Assembly (NCBI GenBank): GCA_047627915.1 | Contig: JBLHTZ010000013.1 | Coordinates: 1-58,811 of the forward strand | Direction of reading: 5' to 3' | DNA from: NORP294 sp047627915 | GTDB lineage: Bacteria > Bacteroidota > Bacteroidia > Flavobacteriales_E > Vicingaceae | Length of the DNA stretch: 58,811 bases | In this document: piece after piece, positions 33,088 through 41,242 of the stretch | Position numbering within the stretch: position 1 is the first letter of the stretch | How the letters are laid out: each line of letters begins with the position of its first letter | Notes under the pieces: generated by a model | Databases searched by the model: none | What the model saw: the letters and a program-made list of their open reading frames with translations, nothing else | What the model was told of the DNA's origin: nothing | Translations under genes and position numbers: made by a program

Positions 33088-33118
33088 TTGTTTTAGAACA
33101 GAAAAAGTGCTTATTTTG
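33088..33118 (+). promoter_or_regulatory. putative rpmB promoter
   Basis: TTG (33088-33090), 20-base spacer, TTATTTTG (33111-33118), a good but imperfect match to the Bacteroidota TTG-n19-TAnnTTTG promoter, 26 bases before the rpmB start codon. A GAGGA precedes the ATG. Confidence 0.5.
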
Positions 33119-33144
33119 CACTCCAATTTTTTAGAGGAAAAGAT

Positions 33145-33378
33145 ATGTCTAAGGTTTGTCAATTAACAGGAAAAAGAGTGATCACAGGTAATAATGTCTC
33201 TCACTCAAAGAGAAGAACGAGAAGAACATTTAAGCCTAACTTGTTTACAAGAAAGTTTTATAACCCAGATACCAATGAGTGGGTAACGTTAAAAGTTTCT
33301 GCAGCAGGTATTCGAAACATTACTAAAAACGGCTTAACAGCTTGTATTAAAGAAGCAAAAGCAAAAGGATTCATGTAG
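33145..33378 (+). CDS. rpmB: 50S ribosomal protein L28
   Basis: 77 residues, standard length for L28, with SKVCQLTGKRVITGNNVSHS at the start, the basic KRRTRRTFKPNLFTRKFY and the VKVSAAGIRNITKNGL-like core. Component of the large ribosomal subunit. In many Flavobacteriales rpmB is followed by rpmG, but here it stands alone with a strong terminator 22 bases after the stop. Confidence 0.97.
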   Translation: MSKVCQLTGKRVITGNNVSHSKRRTRRTFKPNLFTRKFYNPDTNEWVTLKVSAAGIRNITKNGLTACIKEAKAKGFM

Positions 33379-33399
33379 AATTCCTTTTTATACGATATA

Positions 33400-33434
33400 A
33401 AAAGCCCTTTTGATTTTTCGAAAGGGCTTTTTTT
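33400..33434 (+). terminator. rpmB intrinsic terminator
   Basis: AAGCCCTTT (33402-33410) / AAAGGGCTT (33421-33429) with a 10-base loop followed by a run of T on the plus strand and preceded by A residues, so it can act in both directions. Confidence 0.9.
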
Positions 33435-33483
33435 GTTATAGCTGATTGGTCGCAGCCTTACTTAGTAATCGCTAAGCTATATT

Positions 33484-33885
33484 TTAATACGACTTCGCCA
33501 AGGCTTTAAAAATACTCGTCCAACTTGTTTTGCCTTAGGTTTTACCCAACCTTACAATAATGATGTTCTTTTCAGGCGAACATAAATGTACTGTCCTAAA
33601 ATACCCTCTGCTGCATAATCTCCAAGCCACCACTGGTACTGATAGTTTTCAGCTGAACCATTTGAGTATCACGTTTGGTAGATTGTTCATTCCAATTCTC
33701 GTTCAGCAATTGCTCTTCTTCCCAATTTCCTTGTTCAAATAAAACCGACCCATTTTGGCAAAGTCTAGCGCTCTAGCATTCAAACAGCAAAATGTTTTTT
33801 CTAAACCATACTTTTTACGATCTAAACTCCAAGAAGCGTCGTATTCCATTCCTATTGGAGTCATAATTTTTCTTAATTTTGCTCT
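33484..33885 (-). pseudogene. C-terminal remnant of a class C beta-lactamase-like serine hydrolase
   Basis: Minus-strand translation gives TPIGMEYDASWSLDRKKYGL, then LNARALDFAKMGRFYL, a frame change to NWEEEQLLNENW, another to AENYQYQWWLGDY and GQYIYV, then KALAKSY before the stop at 33484. These are recognisable C-terminal blocks of PF00144 serine hydrolases (S12-type). The N-terminal half with the SxxK nucleophile is gone, and at least two frameshifts are needed. It fills the 650-base gap between rpmB and the LptF/G gene; 33886-34046 holds nothing recognisable. Confidence 0.8.
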
Positions 33886-34046
33886 TTTTTAAATTTAAAG
33901 CTTGGTATTACCTTGTTAATATTATGATTGTAAATATCTTATGGTCTGTAATGTTGGAGAAATTGTAAATAAAAAAAGTCCAACAGTGCATGCACTGAGG
34001 CTAATTACAACCTCAGAAAGCACAAGTCATTTTAGATTAACTTTCA

Positions 34047-35126
34047 TTATTTAGGTGCTTTTTGAATCAGAATAACTGCTAAAATACCATAGACTATATT
34101 CGGAATCCACATGGCAATCATAGGATCTAGTCCACCGTTGGTCGAGAATGTTTGAGTTACTTTCATAAACATGATAAAAGTAAAACTCAACGCCAATCCC
34201 AATCCCAAGTGTAGGCCAATTCCACCTCGAACTTTTCGGCTGGCAATAGCAACTCCTATAAATGTGAGCACTACGGTTGCAAAAGGAAACGCAATGCGTT
34301 TGTGTTGTTCGATTTTTAAATTGATAACATCTTTTGAACCTTTAAAAGTAAGTGCCTCTATTTCATTTTGCAATTGAAAATAATCTAACATTTCCACATC
34401 TGTGCTTCGTCTCGTAAAGTCTTCGGGCAGCATATTAAGGGAGGTATCTTTTGAAAGCCCTTTGTTAATCCTTTCGGATCTGCCATCAATGAATCGTTCG
34501 TAATAGTTTTGAATGGTCCACATTTGTTTGGTGGAATCCCAACGCACAAAGTCGCTCATTAACTTGTAGGTCATTTCACCTTCTTTGTTGAACTTTTCTA
34601 AACTAAATTTTACTCCAACATCTGTGGGCACTGCGTAGCTGCCTATATAGGCAAAGCTATTCGGCGTAAGTTGAATGTGAATGTTTTTGTCTTTATTCCG
34701 AAATTGGTTTTTGATGTACTTGTATTTAAACTCGAGCATTTTTACATTGCTCTTTGGAATTAAAAAGTTGTTTAAGTACAGCGAAAGAGAGCCTATAAGC
34801 ACAGCACCAATAAGATAGGGGAGTAACATTCTCCTAAATGAAATTCCACTTGCTAAAATGGATATAATCTCGGTATTGCTTGCCATTTTTGAGGTAAAAA
34901 AAATGACAGAGACAAAAATGAAAAGAGGACTGAATAAGTTGGCAAAGTAGGGAATGAAATTCAAGTAATAATCGAAAATGATTGCTTCTGTAGGGGCGCT
35001 CTTTTCAATGAACTCGTCTACATTTTCCGAGAAATCGAAAACAATAGAAATAGAAATAATAAGGGCTATCGAGAAGAAAAAGGTGCCCAAAAACTTTTTT
35101 AAAATATAAAGGTCTAGTATTTTCAT
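34047..35126 (-). CDS. LptF/LptG-family lipopolysaccharide permease
   Basis: 359-residue inner-membrane permease of the YjgP/YjgQ family, part of the LptBFG ABC exporter that extracts LPS. Three N-terminal helices (FLGTFFFSIALIISISIVFD, LFSPLFIFVSVIFFT, LLPYLIGAVLIGSLSLY), a periplasmic beta-jellyroll at about 130-260, and three C-terminal helices (FPFATVVLTFIGVAIA, LGLALSFTFIMFMKV, PNIVYGILAVILI). Only one of the pair is here. It follows tgt with a 0-base gap (stop and start adjoining). Confidence 0.92.
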   Translation of the reverse strand: MKILDLYILKKFLGTFFFSIALIISISIVFDFSENVDEFIEKSAPTEAIIFDYYLNFIPYFANLFSPLFIFVSVIFFTSKMASNTEIISILASGISFRRMLLPYLIGAVLIGSLSLYLNNFLIPKSNVKMLEFKYKYIKNQFRNKDKNIHIQLTPNSFAYIGSYAVPTDVGVKFSLEKFNKEGEMTYKLMSDFVRWDSTKQMWTIQNYYERFIDGRSERINKGLSKDTSLNMLPEDFTRRSTDVEMLDYFQLQNEIEALTFKGSKDVINLKIEQHKRIAFPFATVVLTFIGVAIASRKVRGGIGLHLGLGLALSFTFIMFMKVTQTFSTNGGLDPMIAMWIPNIVYGILAVILIQKAPK

Positions 35127-36257
35127 TTAGAGACGTTGGGCCATGTTAACAACCATTTTGTTTTTCCATTCAACAAATGTGCCATCAATAATTCTTCTTC
35201 TAGCCTCTTTTACTAACCATAAATAGAAAGCTAAATTATGCAAAGTGGCAATTTGGGCTCCTAAAATTTCTTTTGAAATCATTAAATGTCTTACGTAAGC
35301 CTTAGTATAAAAACTATCTACATAACTTTCTCCATCAGGATCTAAAGGTGAAAAGTCATCTTTCCACTTTTGATTTCTCATGTTCATGAATCCGTGCTTT
35401 GTAAACAGCATGCCGTTTCTAGCATTTCTGCTTGGCATCACGCAATCAAACATATCAACTCCCAGTGCAATGTTTTCTAAAATATTAATTGGCGTTCCAA
35501 CGCCCATTAAATAACGAGGTTTGTCCTTGGGCAAAATGTCACAAACAATTTCGCACATCTCGTACATTTCTTCCGCCGGTTCGCCCACCGAAAGACCGCC
35601 AATGGCGTTTCCTTCTCTTCCAAAAGAGGCAATGGTTTCAGCAGACTCAACCCTTAGGTCTTTATAGGTACTACCTTGAACAATTGGAAACAACGTTTGG
35701 TCATAACCATAAAGTGGTTTGGTGGTGTCAAAACGATCGCAGCAGCGTTTCAGCCATCTGTGCGTCATGTGCATGGAGCGTTTGGCATACTCGTAATCAC
35801 AAGGGTATGGAGTGCATTCATCAAAAGCCATAATGATATCTGCACCAATAATTCGTTGGGTATCCATTACATTTTCAGGTGAAAAAAAATGTTTCGCTCC
35901 ATCTACATGGGACGAGAACTTTACACCTTCTTCTGTAATTTTTCTTCGATCGGAAAGGGAGTACACTTGATAGCCACCACTGTCGGTTAAAATTGGACCA
36001 TCCCAGCCGTTGAATTTATGCAATCCACCTGCTTTCTGCATGGTATCTAGTCCCGGTCTTAGGTACAAATGATACGTATTTCCCAAAATAATTTGCGCTT
36101 CGGTATCCTCTTTCAACTCTCTTTGGTGAACAGCCTTAACGGTCCCTGCAGTTCCAACCGGCATAAAAATGGGGGTCTGAATTTTTCCGTGGTCAGTCGT
36201 TATTTCTCCTGCTCTTGCCTTCGAGTTGGCATCTTCGTGCTGTAAGCTAAACTTCAT
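35127..36257 (-). CDS. tgt: queuine tRNA-ribosyltransferase
   Basis: Exchanges G34 for preQ1 in tRNAs with GUN anticodons, 376 residues. Substrate-binding and catalytic regions are clear: LTDSGGYQVYSLSDRRKITE near 90-109 with the Asp, DIIMAFDECTPYPC near 140, IGGLSVGEP near 217 and catalytic-Asp MFDCVMPSRNARNG near 262-276. The zinc-binding cysteines (CxCxxC) expected after KDDFSPLDPDGESYVDSFYT are absent and replaced by polar residues. As far as I recall, other Bacteroidota enzymes share this loss. It is adjacent to the LptF/G gene, an operon common in this phylum. Confidence 0.95.
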   Translation of the reverse strand: MKFSLQHEDANSKARAGEITTDHGKIQTPIFMPVGTAGTVKAVHQRELKEDTEAQIILGNTYHLYLRPGLDTMQKAGGLHKFNGWDGPILTDSGGYQVYSLSDRRKITEEGVKFSSHVDGAKHFFSPENVMDTQRIIGADIIMAFDECTPYPCDYEYAKRSMHMTHRWLKRCCDRFDTTKPLYGYDQTLFPIVQGSTYKDLRVESAETIASFGREGNAIGGLSVGEPAEEMYEMCEIVCDILPKDKPRYLMGVGTPINILENIALGVDMFDCVMPSRNARNGMLFTKHGFMNMRNQKWKDDFSPLDPDGESYVDSFYTKAYVRHLMISKEILGAQIATLHNLAFYLWLVKEARRRIIDGTFVEWKNKMVVNMAQRL

Positions 36258-36382
36258 GTTCGTTTTTCAAAAAAGAGTGGCAAAGGTAAGTAAAGCGGTA
36301 GAAAAATATAAAGTCTTATCTATAGCTATTTGTTTGCAGTTAGAGAGCTCAAAACTCATAAAATAGAGCTAAATTTCCGAAT

Positions 36383-37498
36383 ATGAATTTGAGTGTTCAA
36401 TTCACATCCGTCTCTAACATTCAACTGTTGTTACTAGTAGCTTTCTTAGTGGTTGTTGGAGTTCAGCTGTATTACTATTTTAGTTACTTCTTTCCACTTT
36501 CCAAACACAGCTCCGCAAGTAATTCTGATGCAGTAGAAGGAGTTTCTGTAATTATTGCGGCCAAAAATGAGGCAAGAACGATTGAGGATTGTGTGCAGCA
36601 AATTTTGAAACAATTGTATCCGTCTTTTGAGATTATTGTCGTAAATGACTATTCAGAAGACAATACGTTACAGTTGCTTAGTAATTTGCAATCAAGCAAG
36701 TTAACCATTGTTAATAATCAATTAGATGCAGGTAAAAAGTCGGCTTTAAGCCAAGGAATTGATATCGCTAAGAACGAATTTTTGTTATTCACGGATGCGG
36801 ATTGTATACCTGAATCGAGCCATTGGATCTCAAACATGGCTAGTCATTTTTCTCCTGAGAAAGAGATAATATTGGGCTTTGGAGCATTTAAGAAAGATCA
36901 AGGCATTTTGAATAAATTAATACGCTTTGAAGGGTTGATGACGGCCATGCAGTATTTTGGATTTGCTAAAGCGGGAAAAGCATATATGGGTGTAGGAAGG
37001 AATTTGGCTTACAAAAAATCTACCTTTCGGTCGAATGGAGGTTTTGGTGATCACCAGACTACCCTGAGTGGAGATGATGATTTACTCGTAAATAAAGCAG
37101 CCAATTCATTTAATGTTGGAATAGATATGGATTCTCATACCATTTCTGAGGGAGAATTATCTTGGAAGCGTTTTGTGTATCAAAAACGACGTCAACTAAG
37201 CGCAGGAGTGCATTACAGAAAAAACGATCAACTGCGTTTGGCAATTTTTGGAGCTACTAGTTTCTTATACTATGGGTTGTTTGTAATTCTTTTAACCTTT
37301 TCGCCAAATACACTTTTAATTTTAGGGATATTTGTATTGAAGCAAGTTTTGGAATTCTTGTTGTTCAAAAAGCTTGCTAAGCGTTTAGGAGTTGATGATT
37401 TGTTACCTTTTATCTCATTTTTGGAGCCGCTATATATTTTTAGCATGACGGCAATAGGAGTTTCAACCTGGTTTTGGAAAGTAAAACAATGGAAGTAA
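36383..37498 (+). CDS. GT2-family glycosyltransferase, membrane-anchored
   Basis: 371 residues: one N-terminal transmembrane helix (IQLLLLVAFLVVVGVQLYYYF at about 13-33), a GT-A catalytic domain (VIIAAKNEARTIEDCVQQIL, VNDYSEDNTLQLL, LLFTDADCIPES with the metal-binding DxD) and DDDLLVNKA near 230 with the QKRRQ-type loop, then about three C-terminal helices. It probably builds a lipid-linked or surface sugar chain. The stop overlaps the sigma-factor gene by 10 bases. Acceptor unknown. Confidence 0.9.
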   Translation: MNLSVQFTSVSNIQLLLLVAFLVVVGVQLYYYFSYFFPLSKHSSASNSDAVEGVSVIIAAKNEARTIEDCVQQILKQLYPSFEIIVVNDYSEDNTLQLLSNLQSSKLTIVNNQLDAGKKSALSQGIDIAKNEFLLFTDADCIPESSHWISNMASHFSPEKEIILGFGAFKKDQGILNKLIRFEGLMTAMQYFGFAKAGKAYMGVGRNLAYKKSTFRSNGGFGDHQTTLSGDDDLLVNKAANSFNVGIDMDSHTISEGELSWKRFVYQKRRQLSAGVHYRKNDQLRLAIFGATSFLYYGLFVILLTFSPNTLLILGIFVLKQVLEFLLFKKLAKRLGVDDLLPFISFLEPLYIFSMTAIGVSTWFWKVKQWK

Positions 37499-38094
37499 AT
37501 AAGAACCTTTCGAAAAAAGCAAACGAGGATGTTGAGCTGGTTGAAGCTGCTAAGACCGGCGATCAAACGGCTTACACTTCAATAATGGTGCGTTACCGTG
37601 AACCAATTTATTACTTGGTGCTGAAAATGATTCGGAACGAAAGTGACGCCGAAGACATCTCCATCGAAGCATTTGAGAAGGCCTTCAAAAAATTAGATCA
37701 ATACACTCCTGAGTATGCATTTAGTACGTGGTTATTTCGAATCGCTACCAATCATTGCATTGACTTTATTAGAAAGAAGAAGTTAAATACGACTTCTTTA
37801 GATAGATTTTGGGATAACGACGAAAGTGAAGGGGGTAGAATGCAAATCGAGGGAACGTCAAAAGACCCTGAAGAGGCTTATATTGAACAGCAAAAGATTG
37901 ATTTAATGCGCGAGTACGTTGATAAACTTGAAGAGCCATACAAAACTGTTGTTACGCTTCGGTATTTCAAAGAATGGTCGTATGATGAGATCGTGGATAA
38001 GTTGGATGTTCCTCTTGGAACTGTCAAAGCTCAGTTGTTTCGATCAAGAGCACTACTTGCTGATTTAATGCGAAGAAGTAAGAAATCGATTTAA
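37489..38094 (+). CDS. ECF-type RNA polymerase sigma factor
   Basis: 201 residues from the ATG at 37489; a TTG 15 bases upstream is unnecessary. Sigma region 2 (YYLVLKMIRNESDAEDISIE, then FRIATNHCIDFIRKKKL) and sigma-70 region 4 (YKTVVTLRYFKEWSYDEIVD, VPLGTVKAQLFRSRALL) are intact. It is probably a SigW/RpoE-like alternative sigma controlling envelope or stress functions. It overlaps the GT2 gene by 10 bases and is followed 5 bases on by rsmG. No adjacent anti-sigma factor is visible. Confidence 0.93.
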   Translation: MEVNKNLSKKANEDVELVEAAKTGDQTAYTSIMVRYREPIYYLVLKMIRNESDAEDISIEAFEKAFKKLDQYTPEYAFSTWLFRIATNHCIDFIRKKKLNTTSLDRFWDNDESEGGRMQIEGTSKDPEEAYIEQQKIDLMREYVDKLEEPYKTVVTLRYFKEWSYDEIVDKLDVPLGTVKAQLFRSRALLADLMRRSKKSI

Positions 38095-38099
38095 GTAAG

Positions 38100-38720
38100 A
38101 TGGAAGAAATTATTTGCTATTTTCCGCATTTATCTGAAATGCAGAGGAATCAGTTTGAAGAACTGAAAGCCCTGTATGTAGCATGGAATGCGCAAATCAA
38201 TGTTATTTCTAGAAAAGACTTGGAGGATTTTTATGTGCGACACGTTTTACACTCTGTAGCAATTGCTAAGGTTATAGAATTTAAACCGGGAACGAAGTTG
38301 CTAGATGTTGGAACTGGAGGTGGTTTTCCTTCTATTCCTTTGGCGATATTATTTCCTGAAGTTTCTTTTTTGTCGGTTGATTCCATTGGCAAAAAAATAA
38401 AGGTAGTTACCTCTATTGCAGAAAGTCTCGGCTTAAAAAATATAGAAGCTCGCCACCAAAGGGCAGAGACTGTGGATGGTCAATTTGATTTTGTGATCAG
38501 CAGAGCAGTTACACGTACTGTAAATTTTTTGCCTTGGGTAAAAGATAAAATTAAAAAGGACTCCTTTAATGATGTTCCAAATGGCTACCTGTTTTTAAAA
38601 GGGGGCGACTTGAGAGAAGAACTACAAGAGGTTCAAAAAAAGTACACCACCTTCAATATTTATGACTTTTTTTCAAACGATTTTTTTGAAACCAAAAAGG
38701 TCATCTACATGCCAAAATAA
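38100..38720 (+). CDS. rsmG: 16S rRNA (guanine527-N7)-methyltransferase RsmG
   Basis: Methylates G527 of 16S rRNA; loss gives low-level streptomycin resistance in other bacteria. 206 residues with the GidB signature: NAQINVISRKDLEDFYVRHV near 31-50, KLLDVGTGGGFPSIPLAILF near 65-84, VDSIGKKIKVV near 93 and DFVISRAVT near 130. Directly downstream of the sigma factor and GT2 genes on the same strand. Confidence 0.96.
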   Translation: MEEIICYFPHLSEMQRNQFEELKALYVAWNAQINVISRKDLEDFYVRHVLHSVAIAKVIEFKPGTKLLDVGTGGGFPSIPLAILFPEVSFLSVDSIGKKIKVVTSIAESLGLKNIEARHQRAETVDGQFDFVISRAVTRTVNFLPWVKDKIKKDSFNDVPNGYLFLKGGDLREELQEVQKKYTTFNIYDFFSNDFFETKKVIYMPK

Positions 38721-38762
38721 GATTTTTGGATTTTTTAAGAACTTTTTCTACTCTGAATAGGT

Positions 38763-38777
38763 TAAGTTTGCGCAAAC
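38763..38777 (+). promoter_or_regulatory. putative promoter element and palindrome upstream of DUF2911 gene
   Basis: TAAGTTTG (38763-38770) fits the Bacteroidota TAnnTTTG element, 22 bases before the start codon, and is overlapped by the perfect 12-bp palindrome GTTTGCGCAAAC (38766-38777). A TTG at -33 is not obvious. A repressor binding the palindrome would block the promoter. Confidence 0.4.
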
Positions 38778-38791
38778 AAAAAACATAAAAA

Positions 38792-39637
38792 ATGATTAAG
38801 AAATTATCAGTTAGCTTTTTAGCCCTTTTTTTAATGGTATTTACCATTGAAGCACAAGAATTACCACAACCAAGTCCTTACGCAGAAGTGATGCAGAGAG
38901 TTGGATTGACAGATATTACGGTAAAATACTCAAGACCTGGAGTAAAAGACAGAGTTATTTTTGGAGAATTAGAGCCATTTGGTTCGGTATGGAGAACAGG
39001 TGCAAATTCTGCAACTAAAATTGTTCTTTCTACTGATGCTAAAATTGGTGGAAAAGAGGTGAAAGCCGGAACGTATTCAATTATGTCAACGCCAATGAAA
39101 GAAGGTAGTTGGAAAGTAGCTATTAATACAGATCTTGACGTGCAAGAAGGTTCATACAAAGCAGAAAACAATGTTGCTGAATTAGATGTAGAGGTAATTG
39201 AAACTACTGATAAAGTTGAGTCAATGACATTTTGGTTTGCTAATGTTAATCCAGGCTCTATGGACTTAATGTTCGCTTGGGAAAACACTTCATGGTCAAT
39301 TCCAATTGAAGTAGACTTTAAAGCGATGGCTTCTAAAAATATTGAAGAGGCGATTGAAGAAACAAAAAGTGCGTTCAGAGTATACAATAGCAGTGCTAGA
39401 TACAACTTTGATAACGATTTGGATTTGAACAAAGCATTGGAGTGGTCAAAAAAGTCAGTTGAGATGAATGCGACGTTTTGGAATGTTTATACACTTTCTT
39501 TAATTCAAAATAAATTGGAAATGAAGAAGGAAGCTTTAGCTACAGCTAAAAAATCTTTAGAGTTATCAAACAAAGCAGAGTACCAGCCGTACATTAAAAT
39601 GAATACAGACAACATTGCAAAATGGTCTAAAAAGTAA
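38792..39637 (+). CDS. DUF2911 domain-containing secreted protein
   Basis: 281 residues: signal peptide MIKKLSVSFLALFLMVFTIE, a DUF2911 domain at about 22-170 (SPYAEVMQRVGLTDITVKYS, GSVWRTGANSATKIVLS, SIMSTPMKEGSWKVAINTD), then a helical C-terminus (about 185-281) with TPR-like spacing (NKALEWSKKSVEMNATFW, KEALATAKKSLELS). The family is widespread in Bacteroidota and of unknown role. A strong hairpin terminator follows 24 bases after the stop. Confidence 0.9.
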   Translation: MIKKLSVSFLALFLMVFTIEAQELPQPSPYAEVMQRVGLTDITVKYSRPGVKDRVIFGELEPFGSVWRTGANSATKIVLSTDAKIGGKEVKAGTYSIMSTPMKEGSWKVAINTDLDVQEGSYKAENNVAELDVEVIETTDKVESMTFWFANVNPGSMDLMFAWENTSWSIPIEVDFKAMASKNIEEAIEETKSAFRVYNSSARYNFDNDLDLNKALEWSKKSVEMNATFWNVYTLSLIQNKLEMKKEALATAKKSLELSNKAEYQPYIKMNTDNIAKWSKK

Positions 39638-39660
39638 TAATTAACCAATTGATTCGAGAG

Positions 39661-39690
39661 GGGGAGAGGCTTAGCTTTTCCCCTTTTTTT
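39661..39690 (+). terminator. terminator after DUF2911 gene
   Basis: GGGGAGAGGC (39661-39670) pairs with GCTTTTCCCC (39674-39683) with a TTA loop, followed by seven T on the plus strand. Confidence 0.85.
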
Positions 39691-39715
39691 GTACCTTAGA
39701 GGTAAACCAACTACT

Positions 39716-39883
39716 ATGAATTTTCCGTTTTTGGTCATTTATTCTTACATAACCGTGGGTATTGCTTTGTTAATTTTTGACATCGTCAATTTAAATTATT
39801 GGGGAATATTTTCTAGTTTATGCATCATAGCAATTGGTGTATTGGCCATTTGGAATAAAAGGAATCCAAGACGAAAGGTTTAA
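39716..39883 (+). CDS. small hypothetical membrane protein (55 aa)
   Basis: 55 residues from the ATG at 39716, after a GAGGT 13 bases upstream. Two hydrophobic helices (FLVIYSYITVGIALLIFDIV and GIFSSLCIIAIGVLAIW) are followed by a basic tail KRNPRRKV. An earlier in-frame ATG 27 bases upstream lies inside the T-run region of the terminator and was rejected. No family recognised. Confidence 0.6.
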   Translation: MNFPFLVIYSYITVGIALLIFDIVNLNYWGIFSSLCIIAIGVLAIWNKRNPRRKV

Positions 39884-39953
39884 TAGTCTATTGCTTTCGT
39901 AAAATGGAATGGAAACATAACTTTGTTGCAATTGTTATTTTCAAAAAACGACC

Positions 39954-40736
39954 ATGATTCATTTACTTTCTCCTGCAAAATCACTTGATTTTGAGTCAGA
40001 AATTTCAACAAAAACTTATAGTCAGCCACAATTTATGGCAGAAGCCGAAACCTTGGTGAAAAAACTAAAGTCTGCTTCAAAGCAAAAAGTGAAAGACTTA
40101 ATGTCAATTAGCGATGCATTAACCGAATTAAACACCCAACGATATCAAACATGGTCAGGAGTAACGGAGCCTACAAAAAAGAGTAGACAAGCTCTTTTAG
40201 CTTTTACTGGAGACGTTTACCAAGGGTTAGATGCAAAAACATTATCTGAAAAAGAATTACAATACGCCCAAGATTATTTGATAATCTTGTCAGGAATGTA
40301 TGGTGCGTTGAGACCATTGGACATAATTGAGCCTTATCGATTGGAAATGGGAACTTCTTTGAAGGTTGGTAAAGATGATAATTTGTATCAGTTCTGGAAC
40401 GATAAACCAACTCATTTTTTAAATGAAAGATTGGAAGAATCAGGGTCTAATGTTGTGGTGAATTTAGCATCAAATGAATACTTTAAGGTGGTGAATAAAA
40501 AGCAGCTGAATGGTAGCTTAGTAAGTCCTGACTTTAAGGATGCTAAAAATGGGAAGTATAAAATCATTTCTTTTTATGCAAAAAAAGCAAGAGGTTACAT
40601 GAGTCGCTACATTATTGAAAATCAAATCAAAGACTCAAAGGACCTAAAGGGCTTTGATGTTGGAGGGTATAGATTTAATGGAGATTTGAGCAAAATCGGA
40701 AATCCTGTGTTTACTAGGGAAGAAAATCAAGCATAA
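39954..40736 (+). CDS. yaaA: peroxide stress protein YaaA (DUF328)
   Basis: 260 residues. Opens with MIHLLSPAKSLDFES, the conserved YaaA start, followed by ALLAFTGDVYQGLDAKTL near 81-98, YLIILSGMYGALRPLDIIEP near 109-128, and NLASNEYFKVV and KARGYMSRYIIEN in the C-terminus. The family binds DNA and lowers peroxide damage by limiting free iron in E. coli. The last base is shared with the next gene's ATG (TAATG), so it is coupled to the DUF2452 gene and apbE. Confidence 0.94.
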   Translation: MIHLLSPAKSLDFESEISTKTYSQPQFMAEAETLVKKLKSASKQKVKDLMSISDALTELNTQRYQTWSGVTEPTKKSRQALLAFTGDVYQGLDAKTLSEKELQYAQDYLIILSGMYGALRPLDIIEPYRLEMGTSLKVGKDDNLYQFWNDKPTHFLNERLEESGSNVVVNLASNEYFKVVNKKQLNGSLVSPDFKDAKNGKYKIISFYAKKARGYMSRYIIENQIKDSKDLKGFDVGGYRFNGDLSKIGNPVFTREENQA

Positions 40737-41242
40737 TGGAGGAGAAGAAAGAAAAAATACAACCGGATTACGATAAACGATTGCATATTGACGAGGATAA
40801 GATTACCCACAATCCTCATAATTTACCCTATGCACACACGGTAGGCAGTGCCATTATTTTTCCGGACGATAAGGATCGTATTAAGACAACGGCAATGACT
40901 GCCATGGTAGAACAAACGAATGTTCAAATGAAGCAAATCTATGACCAAATGGAGTTGTTGATTAGCCAGGCAAATAAGTTGAAAGAGCGAGTAGAGCTTT
41001 CTGAAGAGATCTACACGGCTGAAATGGGGTTTAAGCCAATTACTGGGCATACGTACCATTTGTATGAGAAAGAAGATGGAGCAAAGGTACTATCTATGAT
41101 AGGTCCAGATGAATGGGCAAGAGGGTGCAAGTATGCTCATTATGTTGCAACAGCTAGGTTGATGGGAGATCATACTTGGGATATTGAGGCAAAGAACGAG
41201 GAGGAGAAAGAAACAGAGGTAGAAGCACAAGACACCGAATGA
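40736..41242 (+). CDS. DUF2452 domain-containing protein
   Basis: 168 residues, cytosolic, no signal or membrane helix. The DUF2452 core runs from NPHNLPYAHTVGSAIIFPDD (about 26-45) through a coiled helix (MKQIYDQMELLISQANKLKE) to FKPITGHTYHLYEKEDGAKV and LSMIGPDEWARGCKYAHYVA. Role unknown. It overlaps yaaA by one base and apbE by four (ATGA), forming a three-gene unit. The tail is highly acidic. Confidence 0.88.
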   Translation: MEEKKEKIQPDYDKRLHIDEDKITHNPHNLPYAHTVGSAIIFPDDKDRIKTTAMTAMVEQTNVQMKQIYDQMELLISQANKLKERVELSEEIYTAEMGFKPITGHTYHLYEKEDGAKVLSMIGPDEWARGCKYAHYVATARLMGDHTWDIEAKNEEEKETEVEAQDTE

